From NCBI RefSeq assembly GCF_015291645.1, contig NZ_CP030055.1, positions 6,572,001-6,636,000 on the forward strand: a stretch of 64,000 nucleotides of DNA. The letters run 5' to 3'. Positions 53,562 to 63,195 of this stretch are shown here, piece after piece. This stretch comes from Bradyrhizobium sp. CCBAU 53340 (GTDB taxonomy: Bacteria > Pseudomonadota > Alphaproteobacteria > Rhizobiales > Xanthobacteraceae). A program made the position numbers and the translations under genes. Positions within the stretch are counted from its first letter, which is position 1. Each line of letters starts with the position of its first letter. The notes beneath the pieces were generated by a model. The model did no database searches. It was given only the letters and a program-made list of their open reading frames with translations, and had not been told where the DNA came from.

Positions 53562-54662
53562 ATGGGAGCACTTGACGGGATCAGGGTGATTGCGGTCGAG
53601 CAGGCGGTGGCGGCGCCGTTCTGCTCGTCACGGCTGGCGGACGCCGGCGCCGAGGTGATCAAGATCGAGCGGCCGGAGGGCGATTTCGCCCGCGGCTATG
53701 ACGCGGCGGCCAAGGGTCAGAGCAGCTATTTCGTCTGGCTCAACCGTGGCAAGCAATCGGCCGTGGTCGACCTCGCCACCAAGGAAGGCCGCACTGAACT
53801 GGAGAAGCTGATCGCGAGCGCCGACGTGCTGGTGCAGAACCTCAAGCCCGGCTCGATGGACAAGCTCGGCTTTTCGCGCGAGCGCCTCTTGAAGGACTAT
53901 CCGAAGCTGATCTCGTGCACGATTACCGGCTATGGCGACGAGGGCCCATATGCGCATCGCAAGGCGTATGATCTCCTGATCCAGGCCGAGAGCGGCCTGG
54001 CCTCGATCACGGGCAACCCTGACGGCGCCTCGCGCGTCGGCATGTCGATCGTGGACGTCGCCACCGGCGCCACCGCCCATGCGGCGATCCTGGAGGCGCT
54101 GATCGCGCGCGGGCGCACCGGCAAGGGCGCCGACATCCGCATCTCCATGTTCGACGTGATGGCGGACTGGTGCACCGTGCCGCTGCTCAACGCCGAGGCC
54201 GGCAATCCGCCGAAGCGTATGGGGCTGCGGCATCCCTCGATCGCGCCCTATGGCGTGTTCACCTCGAAGGACGGCAAGGACATCCTGATCTCGATCCAGA
54301 GCGAGCGCGAGTGGAAGACGCTCTGCGCCGAGGTGCTTGATAAGCCTGACCTGCCCAAAGACCCCCGCGTCGCCAACATGGTTGAGCGCGTGCGCAACCG
54401 CGACTTCACCGACAAGACCGTCGCCGACATCTTCGGCAGGATGACGCGCGATGAGCTCCTGAAGCGACTGTCGGATGCCGACATTGCGTTCGCCGAAGTC
54501 AACACCATGACCGACCTCGCCAACCATCCGCATCTCCGCCGCATCGAGGTGGATACGCCGAATGGCCGTGTCAGCTACCCCGCGCCGGCGCCGATCATCG
54601 TCGGCGAGACGCGCGTTTACGGCGCGGTGCCGGCCATCGGCGAGAAACCAGCCAAGAAGTAA
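53562..54662 (+). CDS. CaiB/BaiF-family CoA-transferase
   Basis: The 366-aa family III CoA-transferase has LADAGAEVIKIERPEGDFAR near the N terminus and the catalytic Asp137 in AHRKAYDLLIQAESGLAS. Such enzymes move CoA between carboxylic acids through an aspartyl-CoA thioester. The donor and acceptor are unknown. It lies 9 bases after the acyl-CoA dehydrogenase and 16 before the MaoC-type gene. CaiB and mesaconyl-CoA hydratase-like genes together occur in C5-dicarboxylate pathways, so a mesaconate/itaconate-type substrate is a fair guess. Confidence 0.87.
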   Translation: MGALDGIRVIAVEQAVAAPFCSSRLADAGAEVIKIERPEGDFARGYDAAAKGQSSYFVWLNRGKQSAVVDLATKEGRTELEKLIASADVLVQNLKPGSMDKLGFSRERLLKDYPKLISCTITGYGDEGPYAHRKAYDLLIQAESGLASITGNPDGASRVGMSIVDVATGATAHAAILEALIARGRTGKGADIRISMFDVMADWCTVPLLNAEAGNPPKRMGLRHPSIAPYGVFTSKDGKDILISIQSEREWKTLCAEVLDKPDLPKDPRVANMVERVRNRDFTDKTVADIFGRMTRDELLKRLSDADIAFAEVNTMTDLANHPHLRRIEVDTPNGRVSYPAPAPIIVGETRVYGAVPAIGEKPAKK

Positions 54663-54678
54663 CAAGAGCGAGGGCGAC

Positions 54679-55530
54679 ATGACCGAAAAGCTCGACATCG
54701 ATCACTTGAGGCAATGGATCGGCCGCAGCGAAGAGGCGACCGACATCGTCACCGTGCAGCTCGTCAAGGGCCTGCGCGCGACGCTGTTTCAGGAGGTCGG
54801 CGAGCCCAAGCCTGGCGACGCTGCGCCGTTCACGGTGCATTGGTGCCTGGCGCCGCCGGTGTTTCCGATGGCGATGCTGGGACCCGACGGCCACCCGACC
54901 CGCGGCGGCTTCCTGCCGCCGGTGCCGTTGCCGCGCCGGATGTGGGCCGGCGGCGAGATCGAGTTCCTGCAGCCTTTGCGGGTCGGCGACGAATCGACGC
55001 GCAGCTCGCGCATTGCCGACGTGCAGGTGAAGACAGGTTCGACCGGCACGCTATGCTTCGTCTCGGTCGAGCACAGCATCTCCTCGCCCCGTGGCATCGC
55101 CATCCGCGAGCGGCAGGACATCGTCTATCGCGAGATGACCAGCAGTGCGCCGGCGACCGCGAAGGCTCCTCCCCCGCCACCGAAGGCACAGCATCGCGAG
55201 ACCCATGTCAGCGATCCCGTGCTGCTGTTTCGCTATTCCGCGCTGACCTTCAACGGCCACCGCATCCACTACGATCGCGATTACGTCACCAAGGTCGAGG
55301 GCTACCCGGGCCTGATCTTCCACGGACCGTTGCAGGCTGCACTCATCATTGAGATGGCGGCAAAGCTCCGCAGCGGCAAGCCGCCGAAGAAGTTCACCTA
55401 CCGCGGCGTGCAGCCGTTGTTCGAGGGGACCGAGTTCTCCATCAACGCCAATGAGACCGCTGATGGCATGGAGCTTTGGACTGCGAATGCGGAGGGGCAA
55501 CCGACGATGAAGGGGACGGCGGTGTGGTGA
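54679..55530 (+). CDS. Double hot-dog hydratase (MaoC/FAS1-like), mesaconyl-CoA hydratase type
   Basis: The 283-aa protein has two hot-dog domains: an N-terminal FAS1-like dehydratase domain (IEFLQPLRVGDESTRSSRI) and a C-terminal MaoC-like domain with LFRYSALTFNGHRIHYDRDY and GYPGLIFHGPLQAAL. This is the layout of mesaconyl-C4-CoA hydratase and itaconyl-CoA hydratase. The ATG at 54679 follows aggg; the longer frame from 54562 overlaps the CaiB gene and is not used. It ends the ACAD-CaiB-MaoC run, and a palindromic repeat follows. Confidence 0.85.
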   Translation: MTEKLDIDHLRQWIGRSEEATDIVTVQLVKGLRATLFQEVGEPKPGDAAPFTVHWCLAPPVFPMAMLGPDGHPTRGGFLPPVPLPRRMWAGGEIEFLQPLRVGDESTRSSRIADVQVKTGSTGTLCFVSVEHSISSPRGIAIRERQDIVYREMTSSAPATAKAPPPPPKAQHRETHVSDPVLLFRYSALTFNGHRIHYDRDYVTKVEGYPGLIFHGPLQAALIIEMAAKLRSGKPPKKFTYRGVQPLFEGTEFSINANETADGMELWTANAEGQPTMKGTAVW

Positions 55531-55549
55531 GCCACCGAAGCCTCCCCAT

Positions 55550-55635
55550 CGTCATTGCGAGCGCAGCGAAGCAATCCAGAATCCCTAAACGATGGCAGTC
55601 TGGATTGCTTCGTCGCTTCGCTCCTCGCAATGACG
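55550..55635. repeat. Nested inverted repeat, cgtcattgcgag family
   Basis: This is a second copy of the element at 98-214. Outer arms cgtcattgcgag (55550-55561) and ctcgcaatgacg (55624-55635) are perfect, and inner arms gcaatccaga/tctggattgc are present. It separates the MaoC-like gene from the decarboxylase gene. Confidence 0.82.
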
Positions 55636-55676
55636 GTTGGGGTTGGCAGCGTCAACAATAACAGGGCACGGAAACA

Positions 55677-57299
<1,623 letters not shown>

Positions 57300-57304
57300 C
57301 GCTG

Positions 57305-58081
57305 CTACGCCGCCAGGAATCCCCCATCAGCCGCCAGCACGTGGCCGACCACATACGACGACGCATCGGACGCCAGCCACACCACGGCTTCCGCGACCTC
57401 CTCCGGCGTTCCCGTCCGGCGTAGCGGCAGGCCTGCGCCGATGGTCGCGACATCGCCGACGCCGGAACGCAGCATCATGTCAGTAACGACGCGGCCGGGC
57501 GCGATCGCGTTGATGCGGATGCCGCGCGGGGCATTTTCCATGGCGGCCGAGCGCGTCAGGGAGATCGCCGCGGCCTTCGAGGCCGAGTAGAGCGCCAAGC
57601 CAGCATTGGGGTTGCGCACGCCGCTGACGGACGCGTTGACGACGATGTTGCCGGTGCCTTTCGCCAGCATCGGCGGCAATTGATAGCGCAGACACAGGAA
57701 CAGCGCGCGGACATTGGTGTCGAACACGCTGTCATAGGCCTCCGGGCCCTGCTCCTCTAGCGGCGCCCGGCGCTCCTGGAAGCCGGCATTGTTGAAGGCG
57801 ACGTCGAGACGGCCGCAGCGCTCGAGGGTGGTGCGGACCATGCGTTCGACGTCGTCCTCACGCGTGATATCGGTCTTGATCGCGATGGCGTCGGCGCCGT
57901 GCTCCCGGCATGCCACCGCGACCGCTTCGATCTCGGCCTCGCGCCGGCCTGCAACGATCACCGCATCAGCGCCTTCGGACGCCATCCGCAGCGCCGTGGC
58001 GCGGCCGATACCGCTGCCGCCGCCCGTGATGAGGCAGACCTTGCCTCTCATCCGATCTCCGGTTGGCAAAGTTCCGCTCAT
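57305..58081 (-). CDS. Short-chain dehydrogenase/reductase
   Basis: The 258-aa SDR has the NAD(P) motif TGGGSGIG, NNAG, and the YSASK catalytic pair. The substrate is unknown. It ends 5 bases from the decarboxylase stop (convergent) and is divergent from the MarR gene, with a near-perfect palindrome between. The ATG at 58081 has ggag 6 bases upstream. The MarR regulator probably controls it. Confidence 0.88.
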   Translation of the reverse strand: MSGTLPTGDRMRGKVCLITGGGSGIGRATALRMASEGADAVIVAGRREAEIEAVAVACREHGADAIAIKTDITREDDVERMVRTTLERCGRLDVAFNNAGFQERRAPLEEQGPEAYDSVFDTNVRALFLCLRYQLPPMLAKGTGNIVVNASVSGVRNPNAGLALYSASKAAAISLTRSAAMENAPRGIRINAIAPGRVVTDMMLRSGVGDVATIGAGLPLRRTGTPEEVAEAVVWLASDASSYVVGHVLAADGGFLAA

Positions 58082-58118
58082 GGCTCACTCCAAAACGCTT
58101 GCGCGCGCCGCTGCGTTC

Positions 58119-58143
58119 ATATAGTTGTATGATACAACTATAT
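58119..58143. promoter_or_regulatory. Palindromic operator between SDR and MarR genes
   Basis: The 12-base arms atatagttgtat (58119-58130) and atacaactatat (58132-58143) are perfect inverted copies around one central G. It lies 13 bases before the chosen MarR start and 37 bases before the SDR start. This is the position and symmetry of a MarR-dimer binding site controlling both genes. Confidence 0.8.
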
Positions 58144-58156
58144 GCCGGGAGTCAAG

Positions 58157-58618
58157 ATGGCCGAGCTTTCGCTGATCGACGATATTCGCGCGGCCTCACG
58201 TCTGATGGTGCGCGAGCTCGGCTTCATGGATGCGACGGTGGCGGCCTCGGACTATCCGCCATCGGCGGTGCACACGATCCTGGAGATCGGCATTCGCGGC
58301 CCGCTGACGTCTGGCCAGCTCGGCGATTTCCTGCGGCTGGAGAAATCCAGCGTCAGCCGCCTGGTGCGCAAGCTGATCGATTACGGCGAGCTCAGGGAGA
58401 CGACAGATGAGGCGGACGCGCGCAGCAAGCTGCTGTCGCTGACGGCGAAGGGACGGCGCACGCTGGAGGCGCTGCACGCGTTCGGCCGCCAGCAGGTGAA
58501 CGGCGCGTTGGCAGTGCTGACCGAAGTCGAGCAGCGCAAGGTGCGCGAGGGGATGATGCTCTATGCGCGGGCGCTGCGACAGAGCCGGGTGGAGGATGAG
58601 GCGCAATCGGCCGCTTGA
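58157..58618 (+). CDS. MarR-family transcriptional regulator
   Basis: The 153-aa protein has the MarR winged-helix core (LTSGQLGDFLRLEKSSVSRL and VRKLIDYGELRETTDEADAR, then LSLTAKGRRTLEALH). The start at 58157 follows gggag by 5 bases and leaves the upstream palindrome outside the coding region; an ATG at 58142 would place the palindrome over the start. It is divergent from the SDR gene and probably represses it and itself. Confidence 0.87.
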   Translation: MAELSLIDDIRAASRLMVRELGFMDATVAASDYPPSAVHTILEIGIRGPLTSGQLGDFLRLEKSSVSRLVRKLIDYGELRETTDEADARSKLLSLTAKGRRTLEALHAFGRQQVNGALAVLTEVEQRKVREGMMLYARALRQSRVEDEAQSAA

Positions 58619-58625
58619 CCAAAGA

Positions 58626-58764
58626 TGTCGTCCCGGCGAAGGCCGGGACCCATACCGCGTGATCTATCGATGGACCGTTGGTGTCAGTATCACGAAAGCA
58701 ACACCAACAGTCTTCGTCAAACTACTCCCTGGGGTTATGGCTCCCGGCCTTCGCCGGGACGACA
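58626..58764. repeat. Palindromic repeat, tgtcgtcccggcgaaggccggga family
   Basis: The left hairpin (tcccggcgaaggccggga) and right hairpin (tcccggccttcgccggga) are inverted copies of each other around a core with caccaacag / gttggtgt. It is a common bradyrhizobial intergenic element. Confidence 0.8.
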
Positions 58765-58804
58765 CTGTTTGTTTGGCATGAGCGTGCCATCAGCATCGCC
58801 AGCC

Positions 58805-59599
58805 CTACTTCCCGAACTCCTCCCGCATCTTCGCCTGGATCTTCGCCATTCCCCCGATCCAGCGGTCGTAATTTTCGGTCTTCTTGCGCATGTAGCCGAG
58901 CACCTGGGGGTGCGGCAGGATCAGGAAGCTTTCCTGATCGAGGCCGGCGAGAACGTCCTTTGCCACCTGCTCGGGCGTGAGATCGCCATCTCCGGATTGC
59001 GGCCCCTTCGGGATCGACCGCAGCATGTTGGTGTCGACGCCCTGCGGGCAGAGGATCGAGACCTTGATGTTGTCGACCTTGTGCGAGATCGCGAGGTTCT
59101 CGGCAAAGCCGACTGCGGCGTGCTTGGTGGTGGAATAGGCGGGGCTGCCGACCTGCGAGAGCAGGCCCGCGGCAGAGATGGTGTTGAGGAAATAACCGCC
59201 GCCGCGCGTCTTCATCCGCGGAATGAGATGCCGCGCCGCATAGACATGGGCCATGACGTGGATCGCCCAGCTGCGCTGCCACGGCTCGTCGGAGGCGCCG
59301 CCGGCATTCACCGACATCGGATCGAAACCGCCGCCGATGCCGGCGTTTGAGCAAAAGAGATCAATGGGCCCGAACTGCCGCTCGGTCTCATCGATAACGT
59401 GGGCGACCTCCTTCTCCTGCGCGACGTCGCATTTGAAGGCGGCGCCATCGACCATGGCGGCGACGGCGCGCGCATTGGCGGCATCCATGTCCGCGACCAC
59501 GACCTTGGCGGCGCCCGCCTTGTGAAAGGCCTCGCACAGCGCCTTGCCGATACCATTAGCGCCGCCCGTGACGACCACGACCTTGCCGGTCACCTGCAT
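58805..59599 (-). CDS. Short-chain dehydrogenase/reductase, second
   Basis: The 264-aa SDR has TGGANGIG and NAG motifs and YSTTK catalytic residues, with a C-terminal stretch (LILPHPQVLGYMRKKTENYD) common in a rhizobial SDR subgroup. Substrate unknown. The ATG at 59599 follows aggag. It is not close to the first SDR and shares no operator with it. Confidence 0.86.
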   Translation of the reverse strand: MQVTGKVVVVTGGANGIGKALCEAFHKAGAAKVVVADMDAANARAVAAMVDGAAFKCDVAQEKEVAHVIDETERQFGPIDLFCSNAGIGGGFDPMSVNAGGASDEPWQRSWAIHVMAHVYAARHLIPRMKTRGGGYFLNTISAAGLLSQVGSPAYSTTKHAAVGFAENLAISHKVDNIKVSILCPQGVDTNMLRSIPKGPQSGDGDLTPEQVAKDVLAGLDQESFLILPHPQVLGYMRKKTENYDRWIGGMAKIQAKMREEFGK

Positions 59600-59653
59600 G
59601 CGACGTCTCCTCTTGTCTTGCGCCGCTTAGCTTATACCGCTTCGCGGAACTGC

Positions 59654-60349
59654 TCAGCTCAACACGAGGTCGAGCACCGCAGTATAATGGCATGCCGCGC
59701 CGGCCAAGACAAAGCCGTGCCAGATTGCATTCTGGAAGCGCAACCGCCGCCAGGCGTGGAAGATGACGCCGAAGCTGTAGAGCAGGCCGCCGGCGAGGAT
59801 GAAGCCCAGCGCCAGCGCCGGCAGCGCCCTGACCACGGCATCGTAGAGCATCACGCCGCTCCAGCCCATGACGAGATAGATGCCGACCGAGATGCGATCG
59901 AACCGACCCGGAAAGAAAAGCTTCAGCACGATGCCTAGGATGGCGACGCACCAGACGCCGGCGAGCAGCACCAGCGCGAACACGCTGTCCTTTACCTCCA
60001 GGATGAACGGCGTGTAGGTCGCCGCGATCAACAGATAGATCGCGGAATGATCGAAGCGTCGCAGCAGCCATTTGGCCGGCGAGACCGGCCAGAGATTATA
60101 GGTCGCAGACAGTACCAGCATCGACAGCAGCCCGGCGACATAGATCGAGACGCCGACGATATCGGTTGCATCGGCATAGACCGCCGTCAACACCACCAGC
60201 ACGGTCGCGGCGACGATGCCGGAGAGCACACCGATGGCGTGGATGATGCCGTCGGCGATCAGCTCGGCGCGATCGTAATTCCAGCCGATCACGTCGGCGG
60301 CGGCGTGGACCGAGGTGGATGCAAGTTGTTTCAATTGGAAGACGGTCAT
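59654..60349 (-). CDS. Hemolysin III / PAQR-family membrane protein
   Basis: The 231-aa protein has seven hydrophobic segments and the PAQR motifs: ADGIIHAIGVLSG, YNLWP, RFDHSAIYLLIAATYTPF, and HAWRRLRFQNAIWHGFVLAG near the C terminus. Such proteins are related to hemolysin III and adiponectin receptors; bacterial functions are uncertain. The start at 60349 begins MTVFQLKQL, which fits the family better than the TTG at 60433. Confidence 0.84.
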   Translation of the reverse strand: MTVFQLKQLASTSVHAAADVIGWNYDRAELIADGIIHAIGVLSGIVAATVLVVLTAVYADATDIVGVSIYVAGLLSMLVLSATYNLWPVSPAKWLLRRFDHSAIYLLIAATYTPFILEVKDSVFALVLLAGVWCVAILGIVLKLFFPGRFDRISVGIYLVMGWSGVMLYDAVVRALPALALGFILAGGLLYSFGVIFHAWRRLRFQNAIWHGFVLAGAACHYTAVLDLVLS

Positions 60350-60528
60350 GGCAATCCGCAAAGCTGAGATAATGCCCTCTTCTATGGGTCTTTCGGGACC
60401 GGCGCGTCGTTCAATCGGCTGATTTGCCGACAAAGGCGGTGGAAGTATGAAGCTTGATTTTCCTCACGCAATTGCCACTTTTGTGAACGGCTTCACTGTT
60501 CCGCCCGCCCGAGAATATCAGCGTTCAT

Positions 60529-61998
60529 ATGGCATTCAGCTTTCAGGATATGGTCGAGGAGGCGCGCCTGTCGGCCCGGGCGCTGATCGACTATGGCGAG
60601 CACTTCTTCAATCCGACGGTGCGGCTTGGTGTCACCGGCCTGTCGCGGGCCGGTAAGACGGTATTCATCACCGCACTGATCCATGGGCTGACGCGCGGCG
60701 GACGGTTTCCGGTGTTCGAAGCCTATGCCTCGGGCCGGATTGCGCGGGCGCATCTGGCGCCGCAACCCGATGATGCCGTGCCGCGCTTTTCCTATGAAAG
60801 CCATCTGCGCGCGCTGATCGAGGAGCGGCGCTGGCCGAGCTCGACCGTCGACATCAGCGAGCTGCGCCTCGTCATCGACTATCAGCGCCCGAACGGCGCC
60901 GATCGCACACTCACGCTCGACATTGTCGACTATCCCGGCGAATGGCTGCTCGACCTGCCGTTGCTCCAGAAAAGCTACGAGCAGTGGGCGGCCGAGAGCC
61001 TGGCGTTGTCGCGCGAGGCACCGCGCGCGCATCTTGCGGTAGATTGGCACGCGCATCTGGCGATGCTCAAGCCCGAGGCGCGCGAGGACGAGCAGGCAAC
61101 GCTGTCGGCCGCAAAGCTCTTCACCGAATATTTGCGCGCCTGCCGCGACGAGCGGTTTGCGATGAGCCTGTTGCCGCCCGGCCGCTTCCTGATGCCCGGC
61201 AGTCTCGCCGACACGCCGGCCCTCACCTTCGCTCCACTCGATGTGCCCGCAGGCAGGCAGGCGCCCGAGGGCTCGCTGTGGGCGATGATGGTGCGGCGCT
61301 TTGAAGCCTACAAGGACGTCGTGGTGCGGCCGTTCTTCAGGGATCATTTTGCCCGGCTCGATCGCCAGATCGTGCTGGCCGACGCGCTTGCTGCATTCAA
61401 CGCGGGACCCGAGGCGCTGCACGATCTCGAAGCGGCGCTATCAGGCATTCTAGATTGCTTCCGCATCGGCCGCAGCACGTTTCTGTCGAGCCTGTTCAGG
61501 CCACGTATCGATCGCATCCTGTTCGCGGCGACCAAAGCGGATCATCTGCATCATTCCAGCCACGACCGCCTCGAGGCCGTGCTGCGCCGCGCCGTCACCC
61601 GCGCGGTCGCGCGCGCCGAAGATACCGGCGCCGAGATCGACGTGGTGGCGCTCGCCGCGGTGCGCGCGACGCGCGAGGCACAGGTTGCGCATGGCCGCGA
61701 CAAGCTGCCCTCGATCCTGGGCACACCGGCCGCAGGCGAAAGTGCCAATGGCGAGTTCTTTGACGGCAACACGGAGGTCGCGACATTTCCGGGCGATCTG
61801 CCAGATGATCCCGAGCCGCTGTTCAATGGCATCGATGCGTTCCGCGGATTGTCGACACAAGCCGCCGAGAAGAGCGATTTCCGTTTCCTGCGCTTCCGCC
61901 CACCCAAGCTCGAACGCGAGGGCACGGAAGAGCCCGCGCTGCCGCACATCCGCCTCGACCGGGCCTTGCAGTTCCTGATCGGAGACAAGCTCGCATGA
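60529..61998 (+). CDS. YcjX-family P-loop ATPase/GTPase (DUF463)
   Basis: The 489-aa protein has a P-loop GLSRAGKT (37-44), a Walker B-like DIVDYPGEWLLDLPL, and the DUF463 central segments (LLPPGRFLMPGSLADTPALT, FSSHDRLEA-like). YcjX is a stress-linked protein of E. coli, phage-shock-associated, with uncertain activity. Its last codon overlaps the next gene by 4 bases (ATGA). Confidence 0.86.
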   Translation: MAFSFQDMVEEARLSARALIDYGEHFFNPTVRLGVTGLSRAGKTVFITALIHGLTRGGRFPVFEAYASGRIARAHLAPQPDDAVPRFSYESHLRALIEERRWPSSTVDISELRLVIDYQRPNGADRTLTLDIVDYPGEWLLDLPLLQKSYEQWAAESLALSREAPRAHLAVDWHAHLAMLKPEAREDEQATLSAAKLFTEYLRACRDERFAMSLLPPGRFLMPGSLADTPALTFAPLDVPAGRQAPEGSLWAMMVRRFEAYKDVVVRPFFRDHFARLDRQIVLADALAAFNAGPEALHDLEAALSGILDCFRIGRSTFLSSLFRPRIDRILFAATKADHLHHSSHDRLEAVLRRAVTRAVARAEDTGAEIDVVALAAVRATREAQVAHGRDKLPSILGTPAAGESANGEFFDGNTEVATFPGDLPDDPEPLFNGIDAFRGLSTQAAEKSDFRFLRFRPPKLEREGTEEPALPHIRLDRALQFLIGDKLA

Positions 61999-63023
61999 AC
62001 GACCGATCGAAATCACGACGGCCGGCGACGTTTCGACTCGATGATCCCGATGTCGTCGTGTCCGAGGCCGACGAAACCAGCCGGCTCAGCCGCGCTACGA
62101 TCCAGATCACGCCGGAGCACGATCTAATGGCCTTGCCGGTGCCGATTGAGACGGCGGCCCCCGCGCGGCGCGGCTTTCCCTGGGGCGCGATGTTCTGGTC
62201 CGGGCTCGCAGGGCTGACGTTGCTGGGCACCGGGCTTGGTGTTGTCAATCTGATCGAGAATCTGTTTGCGCGCAGCGAAAGCCTCGGCTTCGTCGGGCTT
62301 GCGCTTGCCTTCGTCACCACGCTCGCACTCGCAGTGGTGGTCGGGCGCGAGGCCTTTGGCCTCGCACGGCTTGCGACGATCGAAAAACTGCATCGGCGCG
62401 CCGCCGAGGTGCTCGCCAGCGACGATCGCAAGGAGAGCCGCGCCATCGTGCAGGATCTCATCAAGATCGCGCACCAGAATCCTCAACTCGCGCGGGCCCG
62501 TGCTGCGCTGGAGAGCCACACCGGCGAGATCATCGACGGCGCCGACATGATCCGACTTGCCGAGCGCAATCTGATGTCGCCGCTGGATGCGGAGGCGCGG
62601 CGGCTGGTGTCGGCGGCGGCGCAGCGGGTCTCGATCGTCACGGCGGTGTCGCCGCGCGCGCTGTTTGACGTTCTGTTCGTGTTCGTGGCCTCGTTGCGCC
62701 TGATCCGCCAGCTCGCCCGCCTCTATGGCGGCCGGCCAGGCGCGCTCGGCATGATCCGCCTGCTCCGCCACGTCATCGCCCATCTCGCCATCACCGGCGG
62801 CCTCGCCGCCAGCGACAGCCTGGTGCAGCAGATGCTCGGGCATGGGATTGCAGCAAAGCTGTCGCAGCGTCTCGGCGAAGGCATGCTCAATGGCCTGCTG
62901 ACGGCGCGGCTTGGCTTGGCGGCGATCCATGTCACGAGGCCCCTCCCGTTTGCGGCGTTGCCGCCGCCGAAACTGTCTGATCTCGCGACGGATCTGTTGC
63001 GGCGGAAAGAGGAGGAGGAGTAG
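61995..63023 (+). CDS. YcjF-family membrane protein
   Basis: The 342-aa protein has two membrane segments (MFWSGLAGLTLLGTGLGVVN and GFVGLALAFVTTLALAVVV) and a C-terminal TIGR01620-type domain (LLRHVIAHLAITGGLAASDS, GEGMLNGLLTARLGLAAIHV). YcjF is always found with YcjX. The overlap with the ycjX-like gene implies coupled translation. A palindromic repeat follows. Confidence 0.86.
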   Translation: MNDRSKSRRPATFRLDDPDVVVSEADETSRLSRATIQITPEHDLMALPVPIETAAPARRGFPWGAMFWSGLAGLTLLGTGLGVVNLIENLFARSESLGFVGLALAFVTTLALAVVVGREAFGLARLATIEKLHRRAAEVLASDDRKESRAIVQDLIKIAHQNPQLARARAALESHTGEIIDGADMIRLAERNLMSPLDAEARRLVSAAAQRVSIVTAVSPRALFDVLFVFVASLRLIRQLARLYGGRPGALGMIRLLRHVIAHLAITGGLAASDSLVQQMLGHGIAAKLSQRLGEGMLNGLLTARLGLAAIHVTRPLPFAALPPPKLSDLATDLLRRKEEEE

Positions 63024-63031
63024 GCTCCTTC

Positions 63032-63195
63032 CTTACCCTCCCCTGGAGGGGGAGGGTCGGCATGTGATCGAGCGAAGCGAGACACGTGACGGGGTGGGTG
63101 TCAGTCTCTCCACTCGAACACTGCCCGTGCTGAGAGATCACCCCACCCCGCTCGCGCTACGCGCGATCGACCCTCCCCCTCCAGGGGAGGGTAAG
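63032..63195. repeat. Interspersed palindromic repeat, cttaccctcccc family
   Basis: The outer hairpins cttaccctcccctggagggg (63032 on) and cccctccaggggagggtaag (63176-63195) are inverted copies, with gatcgagcgaagcgag and ctcgcgctacgcgcgatcga inside. The 3' end of the leftward glycosyltransferase-like gene runs into its right end. Confidence 0.85.
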
